Shown piece by piece: positions 35,218-43,476 of a stretch of DNA of 64,000 bases. Location of the stretch: positions 186,001 through 250,000 of the forward strand of contig JAFLEH010000004.1 in the NCBI GenBank assembly GCA_017301995.1. Reading direction: 5' to 3'. The notes under the pieces were generated by a model, which ran no database searches, was not told the origin of the DNA, and saw only the letters and a list, made by a program, of their open reading frames with translations. Every line of letters begins with the position of its first letter. Positions within the stretch are counted from its first letter, which is position 1. The position numbers and the translations under genes are program-made. The stretch is from Verrucomicrobiota bacterium (GTDB lineage Bacteria > Verrucomicrobiota > Verrucomicrobiia > Verrucomicrobiales > Akkermansiaceae).

Positions 35218-36144
35218 ATGGAAAACGTCATCATCATCGGGACCGGCTGCGCCGGCTATACGTCGGCGATCTACACCGCGCGGGCGAATCTTTCGCCGCT
35301 CATGCTTTCCGGCACCCAGCCGGGCGGCCAGCTCACGACCACCACCGAGGTGGAGAATTTCCCCGGCCACCCCGATGGCATCATGGGCCCGGAACTGATG
35401 ATGCGGATGCAGCAGCAGGCGGAGAAATTCGGCGCGCGGATCGCGTGGGCGAATGTGGACGCGGTCGAGCGCCGCGACGACGGGACCTTCGCCATCAAGG
35501 CCGGTGAGGAAACCTATGAGGCGAAAACGGTCATCGTGGCCACCGGGGCGGCCCCTCGCCACCTCGGATTGGAGGGAGAAAAGGCGCTCATCGGCCATGG
35601 TCTAACCTCGTGCGCCACCTGCGACGGGGCGTTCTACCGCGACGTGCCGGTGTGCGTGATCGGCGGCGGCGACAGCGCCTGCGAGGAAGCCGGATTCCTC
35701 ACCCGGTTCGCCAGCACCGTCTATCTGATCCACCGCCGCGACGCCTTGCGAGCCTCGAAGATCATGGCCGAGCGCACGCTTGCCAATCCGAAGATCGAGC
35801 CGGTGTGGAATGCCACGGTGAGCGCCTATCACACCGACGAACAGGGCGAAATGCGCGCGGTCACGCTCAAGGACACGGTGGACGGCAGCGAACGCGAATT
35901 GGAAGTGAAGTGCGTGTTCGTGGCGATCGGCCACGTGCCCAACAGCGCGTTCCTCGGCGATCTGGTGGACAAGGACGAAAACGGCTACATTCTCCAACAA
36001 CCGGGCCGCACCGCGACGAAGACCCCCGGCCTTTTTGCGGCGGGCGATGTTGCGGACCATTTTTACCGCCAAGCCATTACCGCCGCCGGCCAAGGCTGCG
36101 CCGCCGCGCTCGAGGCGGAACGGTATCTCAGCGAGCACGAGTGA
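35218..36144 (+). CDS. trxB: Thioredoxin reductase
   Basis: FAD/NADPH enzyme that reduces thioredoxin. 308 aa from the Met at 35218; an upstream extension in frame to 35107 is not conserved. FAD-binding loop [19 protein letters not shown] (GTGCAG where Escherichia coli has GSGPAG), then [16 protein letters not shown]. The redox CxxC is SCATCDGAF (Cys132/Cys135), the NADPH site is [18 protein letters not shown] with [10 protein letters not shown], and the C-terminal FAD motif is [20 protein letters not shown]. All catalytic elements are present. Confidence 0.95.
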   Translation: MENVIIIGTGCAGYTSAIYTARANLSPLMLSGTQPGGQLTTTTEVENFPGHPDGIMGPELMMRMQQQAEKFGARIAWANVDAVERRDDGTFAIKAGEETYEAKTVIVATGAAPRHLGLEGEKALIGHGLTSCATCDGAFYRDVPVCVIGGGDSACEEAGFLTRFASTVYLIHRRDALRASKIMAERTLANPKIEPVWNATVSAYHTDEQGEMRAVTLKDTVDGSERELEVKCVFVAIGHVPNSAFLGDLVDKDENGYILQQPGRTATKTPGLFAAGDVADHFYRQAITAAGQGCAAALEAERYLSEHE

Positions 36145-36178
36145 TGCACGGGGGGGCTGAGGCACCGCACTGGCTGGA

Positions 36179-37570
36179 TCAGGCGAAAAAACCCCGCTCC
36201 GCCAAGTGGGCCAGCCATGGGGCGAATGCCAAATCCGGAGCATGGGCCGACGCCAGCACGGAAAGATCGGCGATCGTGCGCGTACCGTCCATCGCCGCGA
36301 GGATCGGATAGTGTGCCTCCGGAAACGCGCAGGGCGTGTGCCAAATGTCCACCACCGGCAGCGAACGCCGGGCGCACGCCAGGGCCAGCGGATTCAAGGA
36401 GGGATTTTCCGGGGGGCGGGGATCAAATACGACCGGTTCGACCCTCGCTCTAACTGAACCGCCGGTGATACCGTCGAGGATGGCCTCGGCGACCCGGGCG
36501 GTATCGTGGCCGGTCGGGGAATCCAACAAGTCGCCGGCATGGATGGTGCCGGGGGCGTTTGCTTTCAATGCCGCATGGAGCGCGGTGGAAGCGGCGCTTT
36601 CGTCGGCCGCCGGCCGACTGCCGGGGCGGAGGGACCAAGCGGGCAGCAAGGCACCGGGATTCGAGCCGTTCACCGGCGCGTCCGACCGGCAAAGCACGCC
36701 CGATCGGAAGGTCCGGGCGCTGGCGAAATCCGCGGCGAGTTGCGCATGCAACGGGTGGCCCGCCAGTTGGTTGAGCGCGGCGCGGCTCTTCCCACCTAAC
36801 GATGATGGCAGGTTTTCCGCGGGATCGGACTCCCCGAGCCACCGCAGCCCGGCTTGCGCGGCAAGTTGGAGAAACGCCGGAAAGGTGCAGGGATCGTTCA
36901 CCGGACCGAAATCGTCGAACGCGAGAATGTCCGCACCCTTCGCCAGCATGTCCTCGACGATCCATCCGAGCATCCGCCCGTGCGGCGTTTCGGGATCCAG
37001 CGTTTCGCCGACCAGCTTCAGCGTCTCGACGGGGTCGCCGCCGGTCACGGGGAGCAGTTGTCTAACCAATTCAATCACCGGCTGCCGGAGGGTCCATCCG
37101 GGGTGCAGGTTGAAACTAACCGTCGCGATCCCGGTCGGGGAGAGATACCGCTTGCAAAACTCCAACAACGCGAGCTTGGCCTCATCGGGCACCCACGAGA
37201 AAAACCCGTGGGCGATGATGTAATCGATCGGCTCGGGGCCGGGATCGAACTCCCGGAGATCCGCCGCGAAGAACTCGACATTTCGGATCCCGGCGGCATC
37301 CGCGAGGTCCCGGGCCGTGGCGATGGCCCCTTCCGCCAGATCGACACCCGTGAATCGGCTTGCGGGCCACCGGCGAGCCAGCGGCAGCAGGTTGTGGCCG
37401 GACGCGCAGCCGATTTCCACAATCCGCGCGTCGGCCGGATGGGCGGGGATCAAGCCGCCAAGCGCGGCCGCCACAGCCGTCACCGCCGGATCGGATAGGG
37501 GATGGCTCATCGCCGGATACCGGCGGTTCTGATAGAGCGCCCGCACCGCGGGATCGGCTTGCTGAGTCAT
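36179..37570 (-). CDS. SAM-dependent methyltransferase with regulatory domain
   Basis: 463 aa from the Met at 37570 (MTQQADPAVRALYQNRRYP). Class I Rossmann methyltransferase: motif I IVEIGCASGHNLLPLA, then FTGVDLAEGAIATARDLAD and the motif IV region DYIIAHGFFSWVPD. Residues ~215-300 match the 'methyltransferase regulatory domain' type (GRMLGWIVEDMLAKGADILA; LRWLGESDPAENLP). The C-terminal part (ARVEPVVFDP...) is also typical. Substrate unknown; some relatives are protein-lysine methyltransferases. It lies 14 bases downstream of the next methyltransferase-fold gene on the same strand. Confidence 0.8.
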   Translation of the reverse strand: MTQQADPAVRALYQNRRYPAMSHPLSDPAVTAVAAALGGLIPAHPADARIVEIGCASGHNLLPLARRWPASRFTGVDLAEGAIATARDLADAAGIRNVEFFAADLREFDPGPEPIDYIIAHGFFSWVPDEAKLALLEFCKRYLSPTGIATVSFNLHPGWTLRQPVIELVRQLLPVTGGDPVETLKLVGETLDPETPHGRMLGWIVEDMLAKGADILAFDDFGPVNDPCTFPAFLQLAAQAGLRWLGESDPAENLPSSLGGKSRAALNQLAGHPLHAQLAADFASARTFRSGVLCRSDAPVNGSNPGALLPAWSLRPGSRPAADESAASTALHAALKANAPGTIHAGDLLDSPTGHDTARVAEAILDGITGGSVRARVEPVVFDPRPPENPSLNPLALACARRSLPVVDIWHTPCAFPEAHYPILAAMDGTRTIADLSVLASAHAPDLAFAPWLAHLAERGFFA

Positions 37571-37584
37571 GGTTGGAAATGGAA

Positions 37585-38325
37585 TCAGATCAGTTTGCGA
37601 ACGTCGATGATGTCCCAATACTCGCGGTCGCGCCAGTCGGCGAAGGCGCTGGCGAAGGCGTCGAGCCTTGCCCGCGTGGCCACTCGGTCGCCCGCCATCA
37701 GCACCTCGTTCAGGCTGCCCGGCGTGCGCAGGCTGCGGATGGTATGGAAACCGTGGTGAAGAATCTTGCGGGTGTGAACCTGCATCGCGCGGTGCCCGGA
37801 ACCGGTCACCAGATTGACGCCCAACAGTCCGCCGGGTTCCACCGCCCGGCGCAAATGGCCAAGCAATTCGGGGTTCCACATTTTCGGGCGGAACACATCG
37901 GTCTTTCCCGCCAGATAGATGTCATCGAACACCACGTCGAACATCCGGCGGTTCTTGGCGAGCCACGGGTAGGCGTCGATGTTGATGATCTCGATGCCGA
38001 GCGAGTCGAGATCCATGTGTTCCTTTGCCAGATCGATGATCCGGGTGTCGATCTCCACGGCGGTGATGGAGCAATCCGGAAGCAACTTGCGCAGCACGCG
38101 GCAAGAGGTGCCGCCGGCCAGGCCGAGCATCAGCAGCGATTTCGGCGGGCCATCCGCGCGCAGCAGGCAACCGGCCGCGATCACATCCCACGCCAGGCCG
38201 GTTAGAAGACGGGACCGGTGATGGGAAGCATGGATCGCTCCGGCCACCCGGAATTCGGTAGCGGTGGCGGATTTCCAGACTTCCAGGGTTTGGAATCGGG
38301 TCTCTACGGTTTCCACGCGGCGCAT
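37585..38325 (-). CDS. Spermidine-synthase-like methyltransferase-fold protein
   Basis: 246 aa from the Met at 38325 (MRRVETVETRFQTLEVWKS). Glycine-rich motif LLMLGLAGGTSCRVLRKLLP, followed by ITAVEIDTRIIDLAKEHM and NIDAYPWLAKNRRMFDVVFD, the order seen in spermidine synthase (SpeE) and its orphan relatives. It is shorter than true SpeE and lacks a clear aminopropyl-acceptor N-terminal domain, so polyamine synthesis is not certain. It is probably co-transcribed with the methyltransferase gene at 36179-37570. Confidence 0.7.
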   Translation of the reverse strand: MRRVETVETRFQTLEVWKSATATEFRVAGAIHASHHRSRLLTGLAWDVIAAGCLLRADGPPKSLLMLGLAGGTSCRVLRKLLPDCSITAVEIDTRIIDLAKEHMDLDSLGIEIINIDAYPWLAKNRRMFDVVFDDIYLAGKTDVFRPKMWNPELLGHLRRAVEPGGLLGVNLVTGSGHRAMQVHTRKILHHGFHTIRSLRTPGSLNEVLMAGDRVATRARLDAFASAFADWRDREYWDIIDVRKLI

Positions 38326-38408
38326 GACGCGCGACTTTACCCGGAAACCCACGCCATGAAAAGCAGAATCCGCGCAACCGGTGGATTTCTTCGCCGCAAT
38401 TGTCGCCG

Positions 38409-39257
38409 TCACTCGCCGACTGGCGGTTGCCAGAGGTCGCCGGGCTTTAGGTCGAGAGCGGAAATCGTTTCAAACCAGCGACCCGGATCTTTGGTTTTGT
38501 CGTCGAAGTTGTTGGATCCCAGGGAATATCTCGCGCCCATCCGTTTGGCGAGCTTGAGGAATGCGGGTTTGGGAAAATCCGACCCTAACTGGATCTCCAG
38601 CGCGATGCCTTTGGCCACCGCCTTTTCGATGACCTGCCGCATCCGGGCTTCGGTCCAGAGTTGGTCGTATTGGGCCGCGATGCAGGGTGGCAGATAGGTC
38701 GGGTTGGCTAGAATGGATACCGGTTCATCCAGAATCCTCAGGTTGTGGGCCATGTATTCCTCCATCCATGCGGCCGGGTTATCGATGCGAACATCGGGCA
38801 GCCAGAGGCGGCGGGCCTTGCCGTCGGCGTTGACGCCCAGAATCATGGTGTCCGCGAGCACATAGTCCAGCCGCTTGCGGAGCGCGGGGTCGATCACCTT
38901 GAACCAGTCGCGGTCATTGACCTGGATGCCCACCGGAATCCGCCGGCCGGATGGTTGCAACCGGTCCTGGGCATCGAGAAACTCTTTGAGCTTCGCGTTG
39001 TCGGAGAGCGGCCATTCGCGGCCGAAGTTCTCCAACACCGCGCTGCGGATCCCGGAATCCTCCTGACGCGCCACCGCCTTTTCCATCGTCATCCCGCCCC
39101 GGATGTGGATGTGCCAGTCGGTTAGAACAAACCCTCTCTCCGCCAGCGACACCATGCCACGGCGGAAAGCTTCGTCTTTTTGGTAGAAATAGGTTGGAAC
39201 CTCGGCGCGGAGGCCCGCGGAGGAGAGGAAAACAAGGGCGGCGATGGCGGCTTTCAT
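38409..39257 (-). CDS. Exported metal-dependent hydrolase (PHP/amidohydrolase-like)
   Basis: 282 aa from the Met at 39257, which opens a signal peptide (MKAAIAALVFLSSAGLRA). The motif VLTDWHIHIRGG carries the D-x-H-x-H start of PHP or amidohydrolase-type metal sites. IRSAVLENFGREWPLSDN, ILDEPVSILANPTYLPP and ALEIQLGSDFPKPAFLKLAK follow a barrel-like alternation, and YSLGSNNFDD is near the end. It resembles PHP-type phosphoesterase-fold proteins more than classical amidohydrolases. It is divergent from GH43 with a 102-base gap, suggesting a shared glycan-related role. Substrate unknown. Confidence 0.65.
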   Translation of the reverse strand: MKAAIAALVFLSSAGLRAEVPTYFYQKDEAFRRGMVSLAERGFVLTDWHIHIRGGMTMEKAVARQEDSGIRSAVLENFGREWPLSDNAKLKEFLDAQDRLQPSGRRIPVGIQVNDRDWFKVIDPALRKRLDYVLADTMILGVNADGKARRLWLPDVRIDNPAAWMEEYMAHNLRILDEPVSILANPTYLPPCIAAQYDQLWTEARMRQVIEKAVAKGIALEIQLGSDFPKPAFLKLAKRMGARYSLGSNNFDDKTKDPGRWFETISALDLKPGDLWQPPVGE

Positions 39258-39359
39258 GAGGACGGGGAGATTGTGGCGGGTCATCGGGCGGGTGAAAAGC
39301 CGAAATCCTCCCCGATCGGGGGGGCTTGCGGGATAGGGGTGGGCGGCGTAGGTTGCCAC

Positions 39360-40349
39360 ATGATCAATGAGACAGGCTTTGGATGGAAACGCGCGCGCGC
39401 CTTGGCGGCGGCTGGCGCGCTTGCGGCGATACCGGGGGGCGCGATGGCCGGAAATCCGGTGTTTCCCGGATGGTATGCGGATCCGGAAGCGGTGGTGATC
39501 GGCGGCGATTGTTGGATCTATCCGACGTATTCCGCGGCTTATGGCGAGCAGGTGTTTCTCGACGCGTTTTCTTCGCCGGATCTGGTGACCTGGACCAAGC
39601 ACCCGAAGATCATCGACACTTCGGCGGTCAAATGGGCCAAGCGCGCGATGTGGGCGCCGTGCATGGTGGAGAAAGGCGGGAAGTTCTATCTGTTTTTCAG
39701 TGCCAATGACATCCAGAACGACCGCCAGGAGGGTGGAATCGGGGTGGCGGTGGCGGATCGGCCTCAGGGCCCGTTCAAGGACCACTTGGGCAAGCCGCTG
39801 ATCGACCGTTTCCACAATGGAGCCCAACCGATCGACCAGTTCGTGTTCAAGGACAAGGATGGAGCGTATTATATGATTTACGGTGGCTGGCGGCACTGCA
39901 ACATCGCACGGATGAAGGATGATTTCACCGGTTTCCAGGCGATGCCGGGCGGCGGGGTGTTCAAGGAAATCACGCCGGAAGGTTATGTGGAAGGACCGTT
40001 CATGTTCATTCGCGGCGGGAAGTATTATTTCATGTGGAGCGAGGGCGGATGGACCGGACCGGACTATTCGGTGGCGTACGCCGTCGCGGATTCGCCGATG
40101 GGACCGTTCAAGCGTGTCGGCAAGATTCTCCAACAGGACCCGAAGGTGGCGACCGGGGCGGGGCATCATTCGGTGATCCGCGGTCCCGGCGCGGACGAAT
40201 GGTTCATCGTCTATCACCGGCGTCCGCTGGGTGACCGCGAGGGAAATCACCGCGAGGTGTGCATCGACCGGATGGAGTTCGACGAAAGCGGCGGAATCAA
40301 ACCGGTGGTGATCACCCGCGAAGGGACGGGGCCGCGGAAGCTCAGGTGA
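39360..40349 (+). CDS. GH43 family glycoside hydrolase
   Basis: 329 aa from the ATG at 39360 with a signal-like start (LAAAGALAAIPGGAMAG). Five-bladed propeller pattern of GH43 (arabinofuranosidase/xylosidase/galactosidase): the base region NPVFPGWYADPEAVVIGGDC (Asp general base), AMWAPCMVEKGGKFYLFFSA, a middle Asp at PIDQFVFKDKDGAYYMIYGG, EGPFMFIRGGKYYFMWSEG (general acid Glu) and GHHSVIRGPGADEWFIVYHR. Next to GH53 (endo-galactanase type) and in a window with GH27, a pectic arabinogalactan-like substrate is plausible. Confidence 0.9.
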   Translation: MINETGFGWKRARALAAAGALAAIPGGAMAGNPVFPGWYADPEAVVIGGDCWIYPTYSAAYGEQVFLDAFSSPDLVTWTKHPKIIDTSAVKWAKRAMWAPCMVEKGGKFYLFFSANDIQNDRQEGGIGVAVADRPQGPFKDHLGKPLIDRFHNGAQPIDQFVFKDKDGAYYMIYGGWRHCNIARMKDDFTGFQAMPGGGVFKEITPEGYVEGPFMFIRGGKYYFMWSEGGWTGPDYSVAYAVADSPMGPFKRVGKILQQDPKVATGAGHHSVIRGPGADEWFIVYHRRPLGDREGNHREVCIDRMEFDESGGIKPVVITREGTGPRKLR

Positions 40350-40354
40350 GCTTC
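40337..40354. terminator. Palindrome spanning the two convergent stop codons
   Basis: GAAGCTCA-GG-TGAGCTTC is a perfect 8-bp inverted repeat. It contains the last codons and stop of the GH43 gene and touches the stop of the convergent GH53 gene. It may act as a bidirectional stop, but no strong T-tract follows on either strand. Confidence 0.35.
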
Positions 40355-41420
40355 ACGGTTTCCGAAATTCGTTCAAGGCGGGGAGGGGAGTGCCGTCGGG
40401 TTTCCAGAGAGCGCATGATCCGCCGTACCAGACGTGGTCGCCTTTGGCCGGAATGGAATCCGGGTGCCACCAGAGGACGCCGATGCCTTTGCCATCGGGG
40501 ATTTCCCTAACCACCCGGATCACGTCCCGCAGGAACGCTGCCTGGCCGTCGGGGGTGGCGGGCCAGGCGAACGCGGGTTCCTTTTTGTTGGGATCCGGCC
40601 ACCAGCGGAAACCGGCTTCCACCACCATCACCTGCTTTCCGGTATTGGCGGCGAGCCATCGGGTATTCTCGCGGAGTTGGTCCAGGGTGCCGTGCCACCA
40701 GGGGTAATACGAAAGCCCGGCGATGTCGTAATCCACGCCGCGTTCGCGCATTCTCCCGTGAAAGTAGCTGGTCTTCCCGATGATCCCACCGGTGGCGGTG
40801 TGGAGGATGATGCGGACGTGTTTGCCATCGGGAGTGCCGCCACGCACCCCGCGCGCGCCGGCCTTGAGCAGATCGGAAAAAGTGTCCCAATCGGCGGGTT
40901 GGCCGGAAGTCCGCCAGATTTTGCCAACCGGCCAGAGCATGCCGTTGTCGATCTCGTTGCCGATCTGTACGAGATCGGGGAAAACGTTTTCTTTCGCGAA
41001 CGCGCGCAGGGTTTCGCGGGTATAGGACTCGACTTTTTCGGCGAGCGCCGCGGCATCGGCTTGCGGCCACGCGGCGGGGATACTCTGGTTCGAGGGATCG
41101 GCCCAGGTGTCCGAGTAATGGAAATCCAACAGAATCGACTGCTTCGCCGCTTTGGCGCGTTTGGCGAGGGCCAGGGTGTAGGGCAGATCGTTGTTGGTGA
41201 ATCCCTTTCCGTCCGGGGAAACAAACAGGCGCAGGCGCACGCAATTGCACCCGAACGAGGCCATCGCGCGGATCGGATCGGATGGCTTGCCGTCGCGGTC
41301 GCGATAGCTGGCGCCGAGCTGTTCCATCCGTCCCGTCGCGGATAGATCGCCGCCGACAAACCAATCGGCCGCACGCAACGGGAGAACTGCGGATAGAAGG
41401 AGGAATAGGGTGGCGCGCAT
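40353..41420 (-). CDS. GH53 arabinogalactan endo-beta-1,4-galactanase
   Basis: 355 aa from the Met at 41420 with signal peptide (MRATLFLLLSAVLPLRA). GH53 landmarks: VGGDLSATGRMEQLGASYRD, CNCVRLRLFVSPDG, ILLDFHYSDTWADPSNQ, the acid/base Glu156 in QIGNEIDNGMLWP, LSYYPWWHGTL, and the nucleophile Glu268 in VMVVEAGFRWW (family form VVETAY). Cleaves beta-1,4-galactan side chains of pectin, outside the cytoplasm. It converges on GH43 with 3 bases between stop codons and lies 18 bases downstream of the UroD-like gene. Confidence 0.92.
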   Translation of the reverse strand: MRATLFLLLSAVLPLRAADWFVGGDLSATGRMEQLGASYRDRDGKPSDPIRAMASFGCNCVRLRLFVSPDGKGFTNNDLPYTLALAKRAKAAKQSILLDFHYSDTWADPSNQSIPAAWPQADAAALAEKVESYTRETLRAFAKENVFPDLVQIGNEIDNGMLWPVGKIWRTSGQPADWDTFSDLLKAGARGVRGGTPDGKHVRIILHTATGGIIGKTSYFHGRMRERGVDYDIAGLSYYPWWHGTLDQLRENTRWLAANTGKQVMVVEAGFRWWPDPNKKEPAFAWPATPDGQAAFLRDVIRVVREIPDGKGIGVLWWHPDSIPAKGDHVWYGGSCALWKPDGTPLPALNEFRKP

Positions 41421-41437
41421 CGGAACGGAGAGTTGTG

Positions 41438-42469
41438 TTAGAGACGGGTTTCCCATGCCGTGCGGATCAGCGCGTCGATGTTTTCCGGTGGTGTTTCCAC
41501 CGCCAGGGTGCATCCGGAACTGAGCACGAAACGCGAGCGTCCGGCGGCCTTGGCCGTCGAAAGCGCGGCGGATGCCGCCTCTCTGACGCTATCCGGATTG
41601 CCGCGGGAAAGGACCGACACCGGATCCAGATTGCCCCAGACCGCGATGTCCGGCCCGGTTGCGGCGAACGCCTCGGCCAGATCCACCGCGTGGTCGAGTT
41701 CCAACACATCGGCCCCGGTGGCGGCCATCAGCGGAAGGATCGGCGTGGCATCGCCGCAGATGTGCAGCGAAAGCGGGATTTCCGTTGCCGCGTGGAGCTT
41801 TTCCAGCAGCGATTTTTCGGCGGGCATCGCGATTTCCTGATAGAGCGAAGGACCTATCAAGCCGGCCGGCGAGTCGCCGCCGCTGAGCATGTCGGCCCCG
41901 GCATTGGCGAGGGCCGTGCCGTAGACCAGCGCGTATTCCTCACAACGCTCCAACAGCGCCCGGACGAACGGCGGATCGTCATAGAGTTTCAGCATGATCT
42001 CGTTGATGTCCATCAGCGCCGCGGCCAGCGAAAACGGATACTGATCCAGGCACGCGACGATGAAGACCTCGCTGCCAATCGCCTCGACGACGCGGGACAG
42101 CGCATCCAACATCATCGGATAGCGCCCCTGGCTGCCGACTTCGGGCGCGGGAATCCGGTCGATATCGGCCGCGGTGCGCACCAGCGGCCCGCCGAGCGCG
42201 CCGAACGGCTGATCGTCCGAATCGCTGCCGACTTTCGCGCCCATGGCTTCGGCGCTCACCCAGGTGTCCGCGGAGAGCCAGACCGCATCGGGCCGGAAGC
42301 GCTCGTAGTAGCGGATCACCGATTCCGCCAGGGCTTGGGCGTCGGTGGTGAAACGGCGGATAGAGTGGCCGGCCGGGGCGGCGCAGTAGTGGACGGCGAG
42401 CGGTCCGACGGGAATGCGTGGCACGGCGTGGCCGCGGAGTGCGAATTCGACGAGAAGTTTGGATGTCAT
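41438..42469 (-). CDS. Uroporphyrinogen decarboxylase / MtaA-like methyltransferase-family protein
   Basis: 343 aa. The fold is that of UroD and the methylcobamide:thiol methyltransferases (MtaA/CmuA). A zinc-site-like HICGDATPILPLM and a late Cys in VLSSGCTLAVETPPENI give the His-Cys...Cys ligand pattern of the methyltransferase branch. Arg-rich substrate-binding motifs of true HemE are not obvious. LDQYPFSLAAALMDINEIML and GADMLSGGDSPAGLIGPSLY are also typical. Its role is uncertain: many such genes in Verrucomicrobia sit in sugar-use clusters, as here next to GH53. Confidence 0.75.
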   Translation of the reverse strand: MTSKLLVEFALRGHAVPRIPVGPLAVHYCAAPAGHSIRRFTTDAQALAESVIRYYERFRPDAVWLSADTWVSAEAMGAKVGSDSDDQPFGALGGPLVRTAADIDRIPAPEVGSQGRYPMMLDALSRVVEAIGSEVFIVACLDQYPFSLAAALMDINEIMLKLYDDPPFVRALLERCEEYALVYGTALANAGADMLSGGDSPAGLIGPSLYQEIAMPAEKSLLEKLHAATEIPLSLHICGDATPILPLMAATGADVLELDHAVDLAEAFAATGPDIAVWGNLDPVSVLSRGNPDSVREAASAALSTAKAAGRSRFVLSSGCTLAVETPPENIDALIRTAWETRL

Positions 42470-42585
42470 CGCGGTGGGGTGTCTATGAGTGCGAAGGTGG
42501 CAGAACCGGCGGCTGGGTCAAGCCCCGCGGACGGAATCGTGGTCCGATCTTGCAAAACGGCCGCTGCGGATGCAGGTTTCCGCCC

Positions 42586-43083
42586 ATGGAAGGTGACGAT
42601 CGGTTTGCGGGCATCCGGCGACGGCTAGAGGCGGTCTCCGGCTACTTGGAGTTGCGGATGTTTGAAGACGCCGCGGCCGAGTTGGATGGTATCCCGCCGC
42701 CGTTGGACAAGGTCCGGCAGGTGGAGGTCATGCGGGCGCTCGTGTGGCAGGCGGCCGGGGATTGGAGGAAACTGCGGGAGGTCTCGCACGTCTTGGTCAA
42801 ACAATGGCCGGACGATGCCAACCACTGGATTTGGCTGGCCTATGCCACCCGGCGCTGCCGCTCGCTGGATGGCGCGGAGGAAGTGTTGTTGGACGCGCTG
42901 CGGTTTCACGATACCGAGCCGGTGATCCATTTCAATCTTGCCTGCTACGCGGCGCAACTCGGCAAACTCGATCTTGCCAGACTCCGCTTGGGCGAGGCAA
43001 TCAAACTCGACCCGAGGGTCCGCGAAATGGCCCTGGGCGACAGCGATATGGAACCGCTTTGGCCCGAACTGCGGGCGGTGTGA
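42586..43083 (+). CDS. Small TPR-repeat protein
   Basis: 165 aa from the Met at 42586 (MEGDDRFAGIRRRLEAVSG); the frame is open further upstream without protein-like content. Helical repeats of TPR type: YLELRMFEDAAAELDGIPP, then WLAYATRRCRSLDGAEEVLL, then HFNLACYAAQLGKLDLARLR followed by GEAIKLDPRVREMALGD. No signal peptide, so probably a cytoplasmic scaffold. It is divergent from the UroD-like gene, 116 bases away. Confidence 0.75.
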   Translation: MEGDDRFAGIRRRLEAVSGYLELRMFEDAAAELDGIPPPLDKVRQVEVMRALVWQAAGDWRKLREVSHVLVKQWPDDANHWIWLAYATRRCRSLDGAEEVLLDALRFHDTEPVIHFNLACYAAQLGKLDLARLRLGEAIKLDPRVREMALGDSDMEPLWPELRAV

Positions 43084-43476
43084 TAGGGGGGCTGATAGAG
43101 AATTCGGCCATCACAGCGGTGGCATGCCCACGCAAACGCAACTCGATCGGGCAAAGGTCAGACATCCTGATCCGTTCGGAAAATGATTTGGCACAATTCG
43201 CGGCGGCAGCGACGTCGATGAATGGTGCTTTCTTTCTGGTTTCCGGTTTCTGGTCTCTGGCTTCTTGGCCCGACTGTGCCAAACCATTTTTCGACCGCAA
43301 ACGCAGTGGAGCGGAAAACAAGGCCTCGGATCAGGATCTCTGAAGGTGGCTTGATCGGGCAAAGGTGGCGCGCTCTCGCCGAGAGCGCACGTGAATGAAG
43401 TGGAGAATAACCGACCGCGAACGCGCCATCCATTCTCTCCCCATTCTCTTTCAGCCTCGGCGGTGCTGGGCGCCTT
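43084..43476. other. Gene-free region between TPR gene and autotransporter gene
   Basis: 393 bases with no supported gene. It holds the nested repeats at 43145-43366 and, at 43370-43388, a perfect palindrome GCGCTCTCG-C-CGAGAGCGC. The palindrome lies about 90 bases beyond the autotransporter stop, but without a T-tract on that strand, so it is not a classical terminator. Confidence 0.6.
43145..43366. repeat. Nested inverted repeats flanked by a 14-bp direct repeat
   Basis: GATCGGGCAAAGGT occurs at 43145-43158 and again at 43353-43366. Between them, AGACATCCTGATCCG (about 43160-43174) faces CGGATCAGGATCTCT (43327-43341), 14 of 15 positions complementary. Inside that, GAAAATGATTTGGCACA (43179-43195) faces TGTGCCAAACCATTTTTC (43275-43292), 15 of 17 with one extra base. 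No coding sequence is supported inside. The layout resembles a small non-autonomous mobile element or a decayed one. Confidence 0.55.
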
